28,182 bases of DNA from JACZSB01 sp965372015 (GTDB lineage Bacteria > Fidelibacterota > Marinisomatia > SCGC-AAA003-L08 > TS1B11). The notes beneath the pieces are model-generated. The model worked only from the letters and a program-made list of their open reading frames with translations, was not told the DNA's origin and did not search any database. Position numbers and translations under genes: made by a program. The stretch's first letter is position 1, and each line of letters begins with the position of its first letter. Positions 20,831 through 28,182 of the stretch are shown one piece after another. Location: contig CBDVAP010000025.1 of the NCBI GenBank assembly GCA_965372015.1, positions 1 through 28,182 of the forward strand. Direction: 5' to 3'.

Positions 20831-21400
20831 ATGGAAAACTCACATCCTTTCGGGTGGTTGACAATCACCGGCCGCAAGCGAACGCTCATCCTGCTGGTTA
20901 TCCTGACAGTGGGCATCATCATCGGGCTACAAATACTGGGCGCTCCCCTAAAGACGGATGCGGCCCCGGCGGGAATCGTCTCATTCGAGTTCGCCGGAAC
21001 GCCCACTATGGCCGGGGAGATTATAAATTCCTGGGGTGAAAGGGGCCGGGTTTACGCCGGACTGAGCCTCGGCCTGGATTACCTGTTCCTCCTGGCCTAC
21101 GCCGGCACAATCGGCCTGGCTTGCACCCTGGTAGCCGGGAGCCTTCCATCGAGTATGGCGTCCATGGCCCTGATCGGGATCATACTGGCCTGGGCGCAGT
21201 TCGGGGCGGCAATACTGGACGCGATTGAGAATTATGCGCTGATTCAGGTTTTGCTTGGTTCGGAAAGTGCTCTGTGGTCGACGATGGCTAAATGGTGCGC
21301 CATCCCAAAATTCATGATCGTGGCCCTGGGCCTGCTTTGTTCTGCTTTCGGCCTGCTGCTGCTTCGATCATCCGATAGAGCCCGCAAGAGCCCATTGTAA
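20831..21400 (+). CDS. Four-helix integral membrane protein of unknown function
   Basis: The product has 189 residues. Predicted membrane helices are at about 19-37 (LILLVILTVGIIIGLQIL), 74-97 (LSLGLDYLFLLAYAGTIGLACTLV), 107-128 (ASMALIGIILAWAQFGAAILDA) and 157-178 (FMIVALGLLCSAFGLLLL). The loop after the third helix has DAIENYALIQVLLG, a motif I have seen in uncharacterised small membrane proteins, but I cannot name a family. The ATG at 20831 is chosen over an in-frame start at 20783 because the upstream part is not protein-like; the ribosome-binding site is weak (GAAAG). It sits in line between the NmrA-like gene and the amidohydrolase. Spacer 21401-21587 shows nothing recognisable. Confidence 0.65.
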   Translation: MENSHPFGWLTITGRKRTLILLVILTVGIIIGLQILGAPLKTDAAPAGIVSFEFAGTPTMAGEIINSWGERGRVYAGLSLGLDYLFLLAYAGTIGLACTLVAGSLPSSMASMALIGIILAWAQFGAAILDAIENYALIQVLLGSESALWSTMAKWCAIPKFMIVALGLLCSAFGLLLLRSSDRARKSPL

Positions 21401-21587
21401 TAATGCTTTCGCTCCGCTGTTTATACAGATAAATTGTGGTTAATCGTTGGGTCTTTCAATGGACAGGCCTCGGTACGGACAGGGATTTATGACCGTATCA
21501 GAGTGCACCGGGCCAGTTCACCGATACCAACTATCGATCCACCACGGGAGACCCGCAAATCGCTGCTATCAGAAAGGTTAAGTAGAT

Positions 21588-23186
21588 ATGACCAGACTGA
21601 GACGACCGATTATCGGGATGACACAAGTGATGCTCACCGCTCTTTTCCTGGCATTCTCGCCAGGTAATTTTGCTCAGGCTCAAGAGTCGACAGTTACTGC
21701 GTTTGTGAACGTGAGCGTCATACCCATGGACTCTGAAAGAATCCTGGAGAATTACACGGTTCTTGTTGAGGGCGAAACCATCGCGACAATCGGGCCAGCC
21801 GCAAAAGTGGCAGTACCAGCCGGAGCAAAGATCATCGAAGGCGAGGGCAAGTATCTGATGCCGGGGCTTGCCGATATGCACGCGCACCTGATTCTCGATC
21901 CCAGCCCTGATTTCATGCGGCTCTTTCTGGCTGCAGGAACAACAACCCTCCGCAATCTCAATGCCTTGCCGATTCACCTGAAGTGGCGCGAGGAAGTGCT
22001 CAACGGGGAGCGGGTGGGGCCGACAATTTATACAAGTGGGGAGATGATCGTGGGGCCGCCCGACATGAGCTTCGTCTGGATCTTTCGCGCCCTGATCATC
22101 GGACCACTTTTACTTGCTGGGGGTGTACTGTGGGTCATTGTTTGGCTATGGTTACGCCTGCGAGGCGATCGTGAGCGTGCTCATCAGATTCGCCGGACTC
22201 TCGTCCCTGGAGCAGCGGCACTGATCCTCCTGGGAGTGATCGTGATCTGGACAAAGGTCATCCCTATCAACGCCTTCACCTCGCGTCAATACCCGCAGGC
22301 CTATTTACCGGATACTGTAGAACGTGCACGTGCTGAGGTACGGCGACAGATAGAGGCGGGCTATGATCTCATCAAAGTGTACGACTGGATGACGAGGGAT
22401 GAATATCTGGGTGCTATATCAGAGGCCAAGAGCCTGGGGATGTACGTCATTGGTCATCTGGATCATGGAATCGAAGACCCTCTGGCCAGCGGACTCAGAG
22501 AGATTGCTCACGTGGACGAGTTTCTCGATGCCCATCTATTAGAGGAGATATCACCTCGTGACTTCAAGCCGGTGCCAATGAATCTCGATCTGATTCCTCA
22601 GTCTGTCGAATCTGTCGTCCGGCACGATGCTATGGTGGTTTCAAATATGGTCACCGATGTCCTCACCTACGAATATTTGGAGCAGGGTCCGAGTTACTTT
22701 GAACGCTCGGAATACCATGATATTCGGCCATCTACGATCCAGCAGTGGTTGGGAAGCCGGATGATAAAATGGCAAGGCCAGCAGGAGTGGCGTCGAAATA
22801 CCCTGCAACCATTTTATGAGCAGATGATCCGAAGCCTTCATGCAGCAGGGGTGCCTATTCTAACGGCAACGGATACTGGTGTTGAAGGTGGCGTGCCGTC
22901 GCATATCCACCGCGACCTGGAGCTGCTGGTTCGAGCTGGCCTTTCCCCCTACGAAGCGCTCACTGCGGCCACAAGGAATGCGGCTGTGAGTGTTAGACGG
23001 ATGGGTGTGGATGATCGATTTGGGGAAGTGGTGGCCGGCCAACGTGCCGACCTGATATTGTTAAGGTCCAATCCGTTGGAGGACGTAGGGGCCACGCGGG
23101 ACCGAATCGGTGTGATGTCTCGAGGACGGTGGTACACCCAAGCCGAGCTCGACAAGCTGGTTGCCGAGGTGGTCGCCACCTACTAA
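21588..23186 (+). CDS. Exported amidohydrolase with an inserted transmembrane hairpin
   Basis: The product has 532 residues: a signal peptide or N-terminal anchor (about 10-31), then the amidohydrolase superfamily layout. This comprises a beta-sandwich part (VTAFVNVSVIPMDSERILEN), GKYLMPGLADMHAHL with metal-binding H98 and H100, YDLIKVYDWM with K263, VIGHLDH with H290, IAHVDEF, ILTATDTG with the catalytic Asp, and the closing GVDDRFGEVVAGQRADLILL. It probably hydrolyses a cyclic amide, ester or peptide-like substrate outside the cytoplasm; the substrate is unknown. Unusually, residues 162-224 insert two strongly hydrophobic segments (FVWIFRALIIGPLLLAGGVL.. and AAALILLGVIVIW) with a charged loop between, inside the barrel region. 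AAAGG before ATG supports the start. A TCACGG/CCGTGA hairpin follows at 23193-23211 without a T-run. Confidence 0.85.
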   Translation: MTRLRRPIIGMTQVMLTALFLAFSPGNFAQAQESTVTAFVNVSVIPMDSERILENYTVLVEGETIATIGPAAKVAVPAGAKIIEGEGKYLMPGLADMHAHLILDPSPDFMRLFLAAGTTTLRNLNALPIHLKWREEVLNGERVGPTIYTSGEMIVGPPDMSFVWIFRALIIGPLLLAGGVLWVIVWLWLRLRGDRERAHQIRRTLVPGAAALILLGVIVIWTKVIPINAFTSRQYPQAYLPDTVERARAEVRRQIEAGYDLIKVYDWMTRDEYLGAISEAKSLGMYVIGHLDHGIEDPLASGLREIAHVDEFLDAHLLEEISPRDFKPVPMNLDLIPQSVESVVRHDAMVVSNMVTDVLTYEYLEQGPSYFERSEYHDIRPSTIQQWLGSRMIKWQGQQEWRRNTLQPFYEQMIRSLHAAGVPILTATDTGVEGGVPSHIHRDLELLVRAGLSPYEALTAATRNAAVSVRRMGVDDRFGEVVAGQRADLILLRSNPLEDVGATRDRIGVMSRGRWYTQAELDKLVAEVVATY

Positions 23187-23329
23187 AGCCCATCACGGCT
23201 GGTTACCGTGAGCCCCAGCGCTTACCTAGATATCACTGGTTCGACGCTGCACCAGTCAAACGGCCCAGCTTGTTGGCCCCGCATTCTGCGGGATAGGGAC
23301 GCCGACTGGATGGCCTCAACTCAAGGTTG

Positions 23330-24079
23330 TTACCCTTTCACTAAGCGCAGCTCTTTCCTTAAAATACTGTAAAACTTGTCCCGCGCTTTCTTCTCGATCC
23401 AGGGCTTGTGCCCGCAGTTTTTGAGCGGGATAAACCGGAAGCTCTTCAGAATCCCCGACAGCGGTTTCCGAACCCCCTGGGCGGGATGGGGATCGTAATC
23501 GCCATGGAGCGCTACAACGCCGCATTTAATACGGCTCGCGAGGGCCAGGAGCTGCCCGCTGCTTCTCAATTCCGCGGCCTCGTGCCACACACTTTGAAAT
23601 ATATCAACCCGATAATCGATTACTTCGGGAGGGTCCATAACTGGATCATAGGCATCGGCTATTGAAAGCAGATCACCCAACCGGGCAAACGCATTGTTCT
23701 TATCGTCGGCCACAGGATTATCGAGAATTTCAATGAGAGCTGCGACCTTGGCTCGATCCCCCCCACTGAGCCGGTTTAGCCTGCTCTCCTGAATCGTGGC
23801 GGCATATTGCTCTTCGAAGGGCGCGCTTCCGATCAGTATCAGTTTTTTTACGAGGGCGGGATAATGCGCGGCCAGTATGACACTGAGCCACGCTCCCCAG
23901 GAATGGCCAATCAAAGTGATGGGCAGGTCTCCGTTTTCTTCCAGGGCGCTTTTTAGCTCCTCGACCTGTCCTGTGAGCGATAGTGCGGTCTGCAGCGGCT
24001 CCATCACACCCCAGCCGGAAGCCATTTCACGGGCCAACGGCGCCAGCTCTTTGGCCGCACCGGGGCCACCGTGCACCAA
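23330..24079 (-). CDS. Alpha/beta hydrolase, start codon lost or shifted
   Basis: The coded part has 249 residues. The fold's elements are clear: an oxyanion-loop HGGPG at the N-terminus (as in proline iminopeptidases), the nucleophile elbow GHSWG, an acidic residue in HGDYDPHP and the catalytic His in NCGHKPW. It is therefore a serine hydrolase of the proline-iminopeptidase/lipase-like group. TTG at 24077-24079 is the best available start, but protein-like sequence continues upstream in frame (NAQRAERITEDLRKYGKAPF NVA) to about 24150 with no ATG, GTG or TTG, until TAG at 24206-24208. An ATG in another frame at about 24145-24147 begins just where the family would start (MLNGQR..), suggesting a one-base frameshift near the N-terminus. 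It may be a recent pseudogene, or a sequencing error may be responsible. Confidence 0.7.
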   Translation of the reverse strand: MVHGGPGAAKELAPLAREMASGWGVMEPLQTALSLTGQVEELKSALEENGDLPITLIGHSWGAWLSVILAAHYPALVKKLILIGSAPFEEQYAATIQESRLNRLSGGDRAKVAALIEILDNPVADDKNNAFARLGDLLSIADAYDPVMDPPEVIDYRVDIFQSVWHEAAELRSSGQLLALASRIKCGVVALHGDYDPHPAQGVRKPLSGILKSFRFIPLKNCGHKPWIEKKARDKFYSILRKELRLVKG

Positions 24080-24330
24080 GGCTACGTTGAAGGGCGCTTT
24101 CCCGTATTTTCTAAGATCTTCCGTTATTCTCTCTGCCCGTTGAGCATTGCGGAGTGTGGGATATTTAGGCCCCCCAGCTGGGCTACGCCAGTCGGAATAT
24201 ACGGTCTATTGGCAGTCGATCAACATCGCTTTCGCCGAAATTCAAGTGAGTAGATCCGGGCACTGTCCCGGTTCTGGCCCCGGCTCGACCAATGGGCAGA
24301 CCCGGGGTCCCTTATCTTTATATCGATCGA

Positions 24331-25296
24331 CTAATACTTGAACTCGAAATTGATAGAGATGATATCTATCGGCAGGTCAGCGCCAATCCAGGTGCGGCGG
24401 ACATTGGCAATAATATGGAAATTCTTATCAGCGACAAAATCGTAGCAGACCAGGGCGCAAGTCTCTTCATTATTGTCTATGGCGGCATTCGGATCGTAAA
24501 TGTCCAGACGGCCAATCACATTTCCAAGATAGCCGTAAATTTTCCAACTAAGTTTACCGAACGCGGAAATTCCCGTCGAGGTAGTGGGTAAAGTTGCACC
24601 ACTTTGTCGATTAAAATATTCGCCCCCCAGTTTAATCCACTTCAGATCGATACCGCCGAAACCGCCATAGGTTGCATAAATGTTTTCAGCGGTTCTGGGT
24701 TCGTAATCGTAAAAGGCGGATAGGGTCAGGGCTTTTACCGGCGTGAGGGCCAGCAAGCCATAACCCTTTTTACTGCTATCATCCTCCGGTTCTCTGTATC
24801 CGGTTCCATTGGCGTACAGCAGGTGGTACGAAAACTTCAATGGTAGCCTACCTTTGATCCCAATGCCAACGTCAGCCGAAGAGACGATATTGTACTTTTC
24901 CATGATGGTCATCTCGACGCTGCGATAGCCCCAGAATTCCTCTGAATAAGAAAAGTTGGGAGTTTCCTGCATCCCGAAGAAAGCCTGGGCGCCGGGAATT
25001 ACATCCTGCCAGGCGACATAGGCCTGTTTCAGATAAGGCCGCCATTTCTTGCCATCAACCTTTTCATCACCATCCAGGCGGAACCGGACTGTATGTCGCT
25101 TGGAAATCTTGGTTTCGTAAGTGAAGTAGAAGCGGGTAAAGTGAAACTGGGCGATTCCACTATCGGGGTCCAGGGGGTAAGTGTACTCGAAATAAGCTTT
25201 CCCGGTCGCTACACCAGGTTCAACGGCGCCATAGCTGGTTGAAAACGCGATTAAGGAGAGGATAATTAAGCCTACTGTTGAATGCTGCATATACAT
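24331..25296 (-). CDS. Porin-like outer-membrane protein
   Basis: The product has 321 residues: a signal peptide (about 7-23, VGLIILSLIAFSTSYGA), then strands rich in alternating aromatics across the whole length (AYFEYTYPL, FHFTRFYFTYETKI, HTVRFRLDGDEK, YLKQAYVAWQDV, KFSYHLLYANGTGY, LTLSAFYDYEPR, WIKLGGEYFNRQ, FHIIANVRRTW). It ends IISINFEFKY with a terminal aromatic, the usual signal for barrel insertion. It resembles phosphate-selective or DUF3138-type porins, without proof of ligand. The ATG at 25294-25296 has GAAAGA upstream; a second ATG two codons on is an alternative. It is divergent from the lipoprotein gene at 25664. Confidence 0.75.
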   Translation of the reverse strand: MYMQHSTVGLIILSLIAFSTSYGAVEPGVATGKAYFEYTYPLDPDSGIAQFHFTRFYFTYETKISKRHTVRFRLDGDEKVDGKKWRPYLKQAYVAWQDVIPGAQAFFGMQETPNFSYSEEFWGYRSVEMTIMEKYNIVSSADVGIGIKGRLPLKFSYHLLYANGTGYREPEDDSSKKGYGLLALTPVKALTLSAFYDYEPRTAENIYATYGGFGGIDLKWIKLGGEYFNRQSGATLPTTSTGISAFGKLSWKIYGYLGNVIGRLDIYDPNAAIDNNEETCALVCYDFVADKNFHIIANVRRTWIGADLPIDIISINFEFKY

Positions 25297-25663
25297 TAAA
25301 TCTTTCGTGTTTCTCTAGTCGCTTCCGGCCTTTAACAGCCGCAGGTCCACAAAATAATATGAGATTAAGGTGCAAGTAATTCTAAGACCCTCTTCGCCTA
25401 TCAAGGGTCTACGCCTCATCCTACGCCTCTTTTTCATAATCGGCTACTCTTACAAATTATTTAATCGCCACGACTCAGACCCTTTCGACTTGTTAATAAT
25501 CCAACGTGCTTTTAATTCCATTTGTAGGTGGCCAATGCTCAGAATAATAATTATCCTATGCTGGAGCCTTGCCGGCCTACTGCCGTATATTAAATTGGAT
25601 AGCCCTGCACAACGCTGAATAGCAACGGATCAAGGGGTTTAAATCGTTACAAACGCCAAGAAT
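25297..25663. other. Gene-free divergent spacer
   Basis: This 367-bp spacer separates the divergent porin-like and lipoprotein genes. It contains a short frame from ATG 25537 (MLRIIIILCWSLAGLLPYIK..) that looks like an orphan signal peptide of 27 codons without support, and AT-rich sequence likely to hold both promoters. No repeat or RNA gene was recognised. Confidence 0.4.
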
Positions 25664-26743
25664 ATGCCTGTCATTTCAAGGATTGTATTTTCAGCCTCGC
25701 TGTTGCTCTTGGCGTGCACGCCTGAGCCGGTAGTCAATCCCAACTTCGACTTCTCGAGCATGGACCGGTTCTGGGAAGTCGTCAAAATCCTGGAGGCAGA
25801 CCTGTACCCCCTCCCGGACGTCTGGGATTCGCTGTTTGCCACTCCTGGCTATGCGGCCCTGACCGAGTCCGAGTTCTCCCAGGAGTTTTTCAAGGAACAT
25901 TTCCAAACGGCTTTCATGCCGTCCAAGGCCCTGATGCTGGAGCAGAAGCTGAAGGAGGGCACCGACCACTACTTACGGCATTATAACCGGGTAAAGTATA
26001 TGAAGAATGTGATCAAGGCCCAGCAAGAGTGGCTGACCGCGGCCCCGATGATGCGGGAAGCCCAACGGGCGGTGCGTCAGTATCTGCCGGCGCGGTTGTT
26101 GCGGAACTACCCGCAACCGCCCATTGCCTTCCTAATATTTGCCAATGACACCCGGGGCTACTCACCGCTAATAGTGGATATGCTGTATTCCTTGGACCAG
26201 GAAGAGTACCTCAGTCTGCGGATCGGACACGAGGCCCATCACTATTACCGCAATAAATTGCTCACCTTTAACCAGGGTTGGGTACAGCCCCGGGACCGGG
26301 ACGTGATCTGGGTGCTGAATCAGATCCAGGCAGAAGGCCTGGCCGACCGGGTCGATCGCCGAGTGCTATACTTCCAGAAGGGCTATCTGGAAAACATGCC
26401 CGAGGCCCAGTATTTCAAAGCCCTTGTGGCCCGGGCCCCGGCGGCACTGGATAGCTTGAATATTCTCCTTTCCCTGATGGCGGATCGGCGCGGCAACTAT
26501 GCTGATCTTGGCCGTCGGATGCGAAAGGCCCTACCGATGGATGGCCATGCCGTGGGCTACTATATGACATCGATCATACTTAGCCGATTCGGCAACCAGC
26601 AGATGGTAGAGCGAATAGGCAACCCCTTCGCTTTTTTCCAACTGTACCACCTGGCCGCCATCATGCCTGAGAGCACCTCCCCAAAATTTTCCTCCAAAGC
26701 CATCGCTTTCATCAGCGAACTGGAGAAAAGATATTCCTATTAA
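25664..26743 (+). CDS. Putative HExxH zinc-metallopeptidase lipoprotein (DUF5700/DUF2268-like)
   Basis: The product has 359 residues. The N-terminus MPVISRIVFSASLLLLAC carries a lipobox (LLAC) with the acylated Cys at residue 18, so it is a predicted lipoprotein. A helical body follows. HEAHH at 189-193 fits the HExxH zinc motif, and QAEGLADRVD (E224) about 30 residues later supplies the third ligand as in gluzincin-like peptidases. The overall plan matches DUF5700/DUF2268-type predicted zinc proteases. Substrate and role are unknown. The ATG is chosen because it begins the lipoprotein signal directly; the ribosome-binding site is weak. Spacer 26744-26857 contains TATAAT (26830-26835) ahead of the next gene. 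Confidence 0.72.
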   Translation: MPVISRIVFSASLLLLACTPEPVVNPNFDFSSMDRFWEVVKILEADLYPLPDVWDSLFATPGYAALTESEFSQEFFKEHFQTAFMPSKALMLEQKLKEGTDHYLRHYNRVKYMKNVIKAQQEWLTAAPMMREAQRAVRQYLPARLLRNYPQPPIAFLIFANDTRGYSPLIVDMLYSLDQEEYLSLRIGHEAHHYYRNKLLTFNQGWVQPRDRDVIWVLNQIQAEGLADRVDRRVLYFQKGYLENMPEAQYFKALVARAPAALDSLNILLSLMADRRGNYADLGRRMRKALPMDGHAVGYYMTSIILSRFGNQQMVERIGNPFAFFQLYHLAAIMPESTSPKFSSKAIAFISELEKRYSY

Positions 26744-26857
26744 GCGCTTATTTGGAGGAGTGGTTTTTTCCCCATCAAGGGTGGATTTATCACTACATTT
26801 CCAATACGTCGCTCAAATCTCGCGGCTACTATAATAATTATCCCAGGAGAATTAATA

Positions 26858-27574
26858 GTGCCGGGCGCTGCCGATCACCACTATCGCTATACATTCTTAT
26901 TCCCCGACGGCCAAAGCATTGTCTGCCCGGTGGACCTCGACCCGATTACGTTTGATTACATCCCCCCTCCTGACCGGGAGTTGCCGGCCTGGGCGCTGGA
27001 GGGGAGCTGGCCCTGTCAAAAGTGCGAATTGCGCGATAAACCCGGTACTCACTGTCAGATAGTTCGGAATATCGCTCCGATAGTAGAGCAGTTCAGTGAG
27101 GTGGCTTCTTTTGACCGGGCGGATGTGACGGTGGAATCGGCTGAGCGTACCGTCTCCCAGCGGCAAATCCCGGTCCAGGAAGCCCTCAGTTCGTTACTGG
27201 GAATGATCATGGTCACCAGCGGCTGTCCCACCTTGGACCTGTTACGGCCCATGACCCGCTTGCACCTGCCGTTTGCCGACGTGGACGAAACCGTTTTTCG
27301 AGCGGCCTCCACCTACCTGCTGGCCCAATACTATCGGCATAGACGCGGGTTATCCGCCGATTGGGACCTGGAGCAGCTGATTGAGATTTACCGCCGGATC
27401 GGTACCATCAACACCAGTCTGTGCGATCTGATGCGGCGGGCAGTATCCCAGGATGCCAGCCTGAATGCCGTGATCGTGCTGGATACCTTCGCCCAGATGC
27501 TTCCCAGCCACATTGAAACCGAGCTGGCCCACTTCGAGCACCTGTTCGCGCCCTATCTGTCGGAAGATTCCTAA
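26858..27574 (+). CDS. Conserved protein with CxxC-x8-C motif (DUF6901-like)
   Basis: The product has 238 residues, starting at GTG with AGGAG 10 nt upstream. The N-terminal third is strand-rich (YRYTFLFPDGQSIVCPVDLD) and leads to WPCQKCELRDKPGTHCQIVRN, a C-x2-C-x8-C cluster that may bind a metal. The rest is helical: SQRQIPVQEALSSLLGMIMV, TSGCPTLDLLRPMTRLHLPF and ETVFRAASTYLLAQYYRHR. This arrangement of a cysteine cluster followed by TSGCP-LD-LRPM-R-HLPF matches my recollection of the DUF6901 family, but the name is uncertain. No signal peptide or membrane helix is evident, so it is probably cytoplasmic. It converges on sufS with a 27-bp gap. Confidence 0.6.
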   Translation: MPGAADHHYRYTFLFPDGQSIVCPVDLDPITFDYIPPPDRELPAWALEGSWPCQKCELRDKPGTHCQIVRNIAPIVEQFSEVASFDRADVTVESAERTVSQRQIPVQEALSSLLGMIMVTSGCPTLDLLRPMTRLHLPFADVDETVFRAASTYLLAQYYRHRRGLSADWDLEQLIEIYRRIGTINTSLCDLMRRAVSQDASLNAVIVLDTFAQMLPSHIETELAHFEHLFAPYLSEDS

Positions 27575-27601
27575 GGCAAGATAATTTAGGTGGGACCGGG
27601 C

Positions 27602-28182
27602 TCAGCCGGTCATGAAGCGGCGGGCCTGCTCCAATCCTTCCGCCAGGCGATCAATTTCCTCGAAAGTGTTATAGATGTATAGGCTGGCCCGAGCGGTGGC
27701 GGCTACCCCCAGGTGTTCGATGGCCGGTTGGGCGCAATGGTGCCCGGCCCGTACGGCGATCCCCTCCTGATCCAGCAGTTGGGCCAGGTCGTGGGGGTGG
27801 ATTCCTTCGACGTTGAATGAAAAGACGGCGCTGCTTCCGGGCGGGGCATACAAGGTTACGCCGGGCACCGCCGCCAACACCTGCCGGGTGTGATCGCTGA
27901 GTTGGCCCAGGTAAGCCGTCACCCGGTCGATACCCACATCCTCCAGGTAATCGATGGCCGCCCTCAACCCCACCGCCTGGGCTATATTGGGCGTTCCCGC
28001 TTCGAACTTCCAGGGGATTTCGTTCCAGGTGGCCTCGGTCAGGCTCACGCTGCTGATCATCTCCCCGCCGCCCATGAATGGTTCCATCGCCTCCAATAGT
28101 TCCGGTTTGCCGTATAGCGCGCCCACACCGGTGGGTCCCAGCATTTTGTGCCCCGAGAAAGCCAGGAAATCGCAGTCCAGCG
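27602..28182 (-). CDS. sufS: Cysteine desulfurase, SufS type (C-terminal part, runs off the window)
   Basis: Open from the window edge to TGA at 27602-27604, giving about 192 residues of the C-terminal half. The pyridoxal-phosphate lysine lies in FSGHKMLGPTGVGALYG (Lys codon 28145-28147). GGGEMISSV, FEAGTPNIAQAVGLRAAIDY and the catalytic cysteine in VRAGHHCAQP follow; RAGHHCAQP is diagnostic of the SufS/CsdA group rather than IscS. It releases sulfur from cysteine for Fe-S cluster assembly (SufBCD pathway) and could also supply the selenium pathway. Partner genes sufBCD or sufU would lie beyond the right edge and are not visible. Confidence 0.93.
   Translation of the reverse strand, partial: LDCDFLAFSGHKMLGPTGVGALYGKPELLEAMEPFMGGGEMISSVSLTEATWNEIPWKFEAGTPNIAQAVGLRAAIDYLEDVGIDRVTAYLGQLSDHTRQVLAAVPGVTLYAPPGSSAVFSFNVEGIHPHDLAQLLDQEGIAVRAGHHCAQPAIEHLGVAATARASLYIYNTFEEIDRLAEGLEQARRFMTG

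Noticed and set aside
25370..25618. 82-codon plus-strand frame in the divergent spacer
   Set aside because: Low-complexity, hydrophobic composition, no ribosome-binding site or recognisable family.
1..28182. CRISPR array, tRNA or rRNA genes, insertion sequences
   Set aside because: No regularly spaced repeats with unique spacers, no cloverleaf with a GTTCRA arm, no rRNA words and no transposase or integrase frames were seen on either strand.

Overview
The window reads as a Gram-negative, fairly GC-rich bacterium. It encodes two predicted outer-membrane barrel proteins, a lipobox protein, several signal peptides and a periplasmic-type parvulin. A ferredoxin-linked 2-oxoglutarate oxidoreductase (korAB) next to fumC points to an anaerobic or microaerophilic TCA or reductive-TCA metabolism. 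selD carries an in-frame UGA, so the organism very probably inserts selenocysteine. The gene mix would suit an uncultured FCB-group lineage (Marinimicrobia- or Calditrichota-like), but that placement is inference only.

Layout. 1-2.2 kb: a broken parvulin isomerase and a convergent DUF4139 secreted protein. 2.2-7.5 kb: an accessory zone with an intact TrmH/SpoU RNA methyltransferase, a DUF1858 protein, a small membrane protein, restriction-modification-like debris, an ORF6N protein, a small ORF and an FRG-domain protein. Two further partial copies of the methyltransferase 3' end are interspersed. 7.0-9.0 kb: a dihydrolipoamide-dehydrogenase-like flavoprotein (minus strand) that lacks the redox cysteines and has a tandemly repeated 3' end next to an 11-bp repeat array. 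9.0-12.1 kb: DUF1232, prohibitin/SPFH and DUF503 proteins, then selD on the minus strand. 12.3-17.2 kb: a core-metabolism operon korA-korB-CBS-fumC. 17.3-19.5 kb: a beta-barrel protein and an LPP20/FlgT-like protein, with a detached copy of the latter's 3' end. 19.8-23.2 kb: an NmrA-like protein, a four-helix membrane protein and an amidohydrolase with an inserted membrane hairpin. 23.3-28.2 kb: an alpha/beta hydrolase with a damaged start, a porin-like protein, an HExxH lipoprotein, a cysteine-motif protein and the C-terminal part of SufS, which runs off the window.

The most unusual theme is structural. At three unrelated genes (the methyltransferase, the flavoprotein and the LPP20-like gene), a copy of the gene's own 3' end, stop codon included, lies downstream in the same orientation. 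At the methyltransferase and LPP20-like loci one or more unrelated genes lie between gene and copy; at the flavoprotein the copies are in tandem. At the methyltransferase locus the sequence that follows the DUF1858 gene also follows the detached 3' end directly, so the window seems to hold an occupied and an empty version of one site. The copied 3' ends keep their reading frame, as if derived from functional homologues. No integrase or transposase was found, so the mechanism is open.

Spacers also carry degenerate stutter repeats of the TATCGAGTATCGAG and TTTCTAGTTTCGAG types. No tRNA, rRNA, CRISPR array or recognisable insertion sequence was found.
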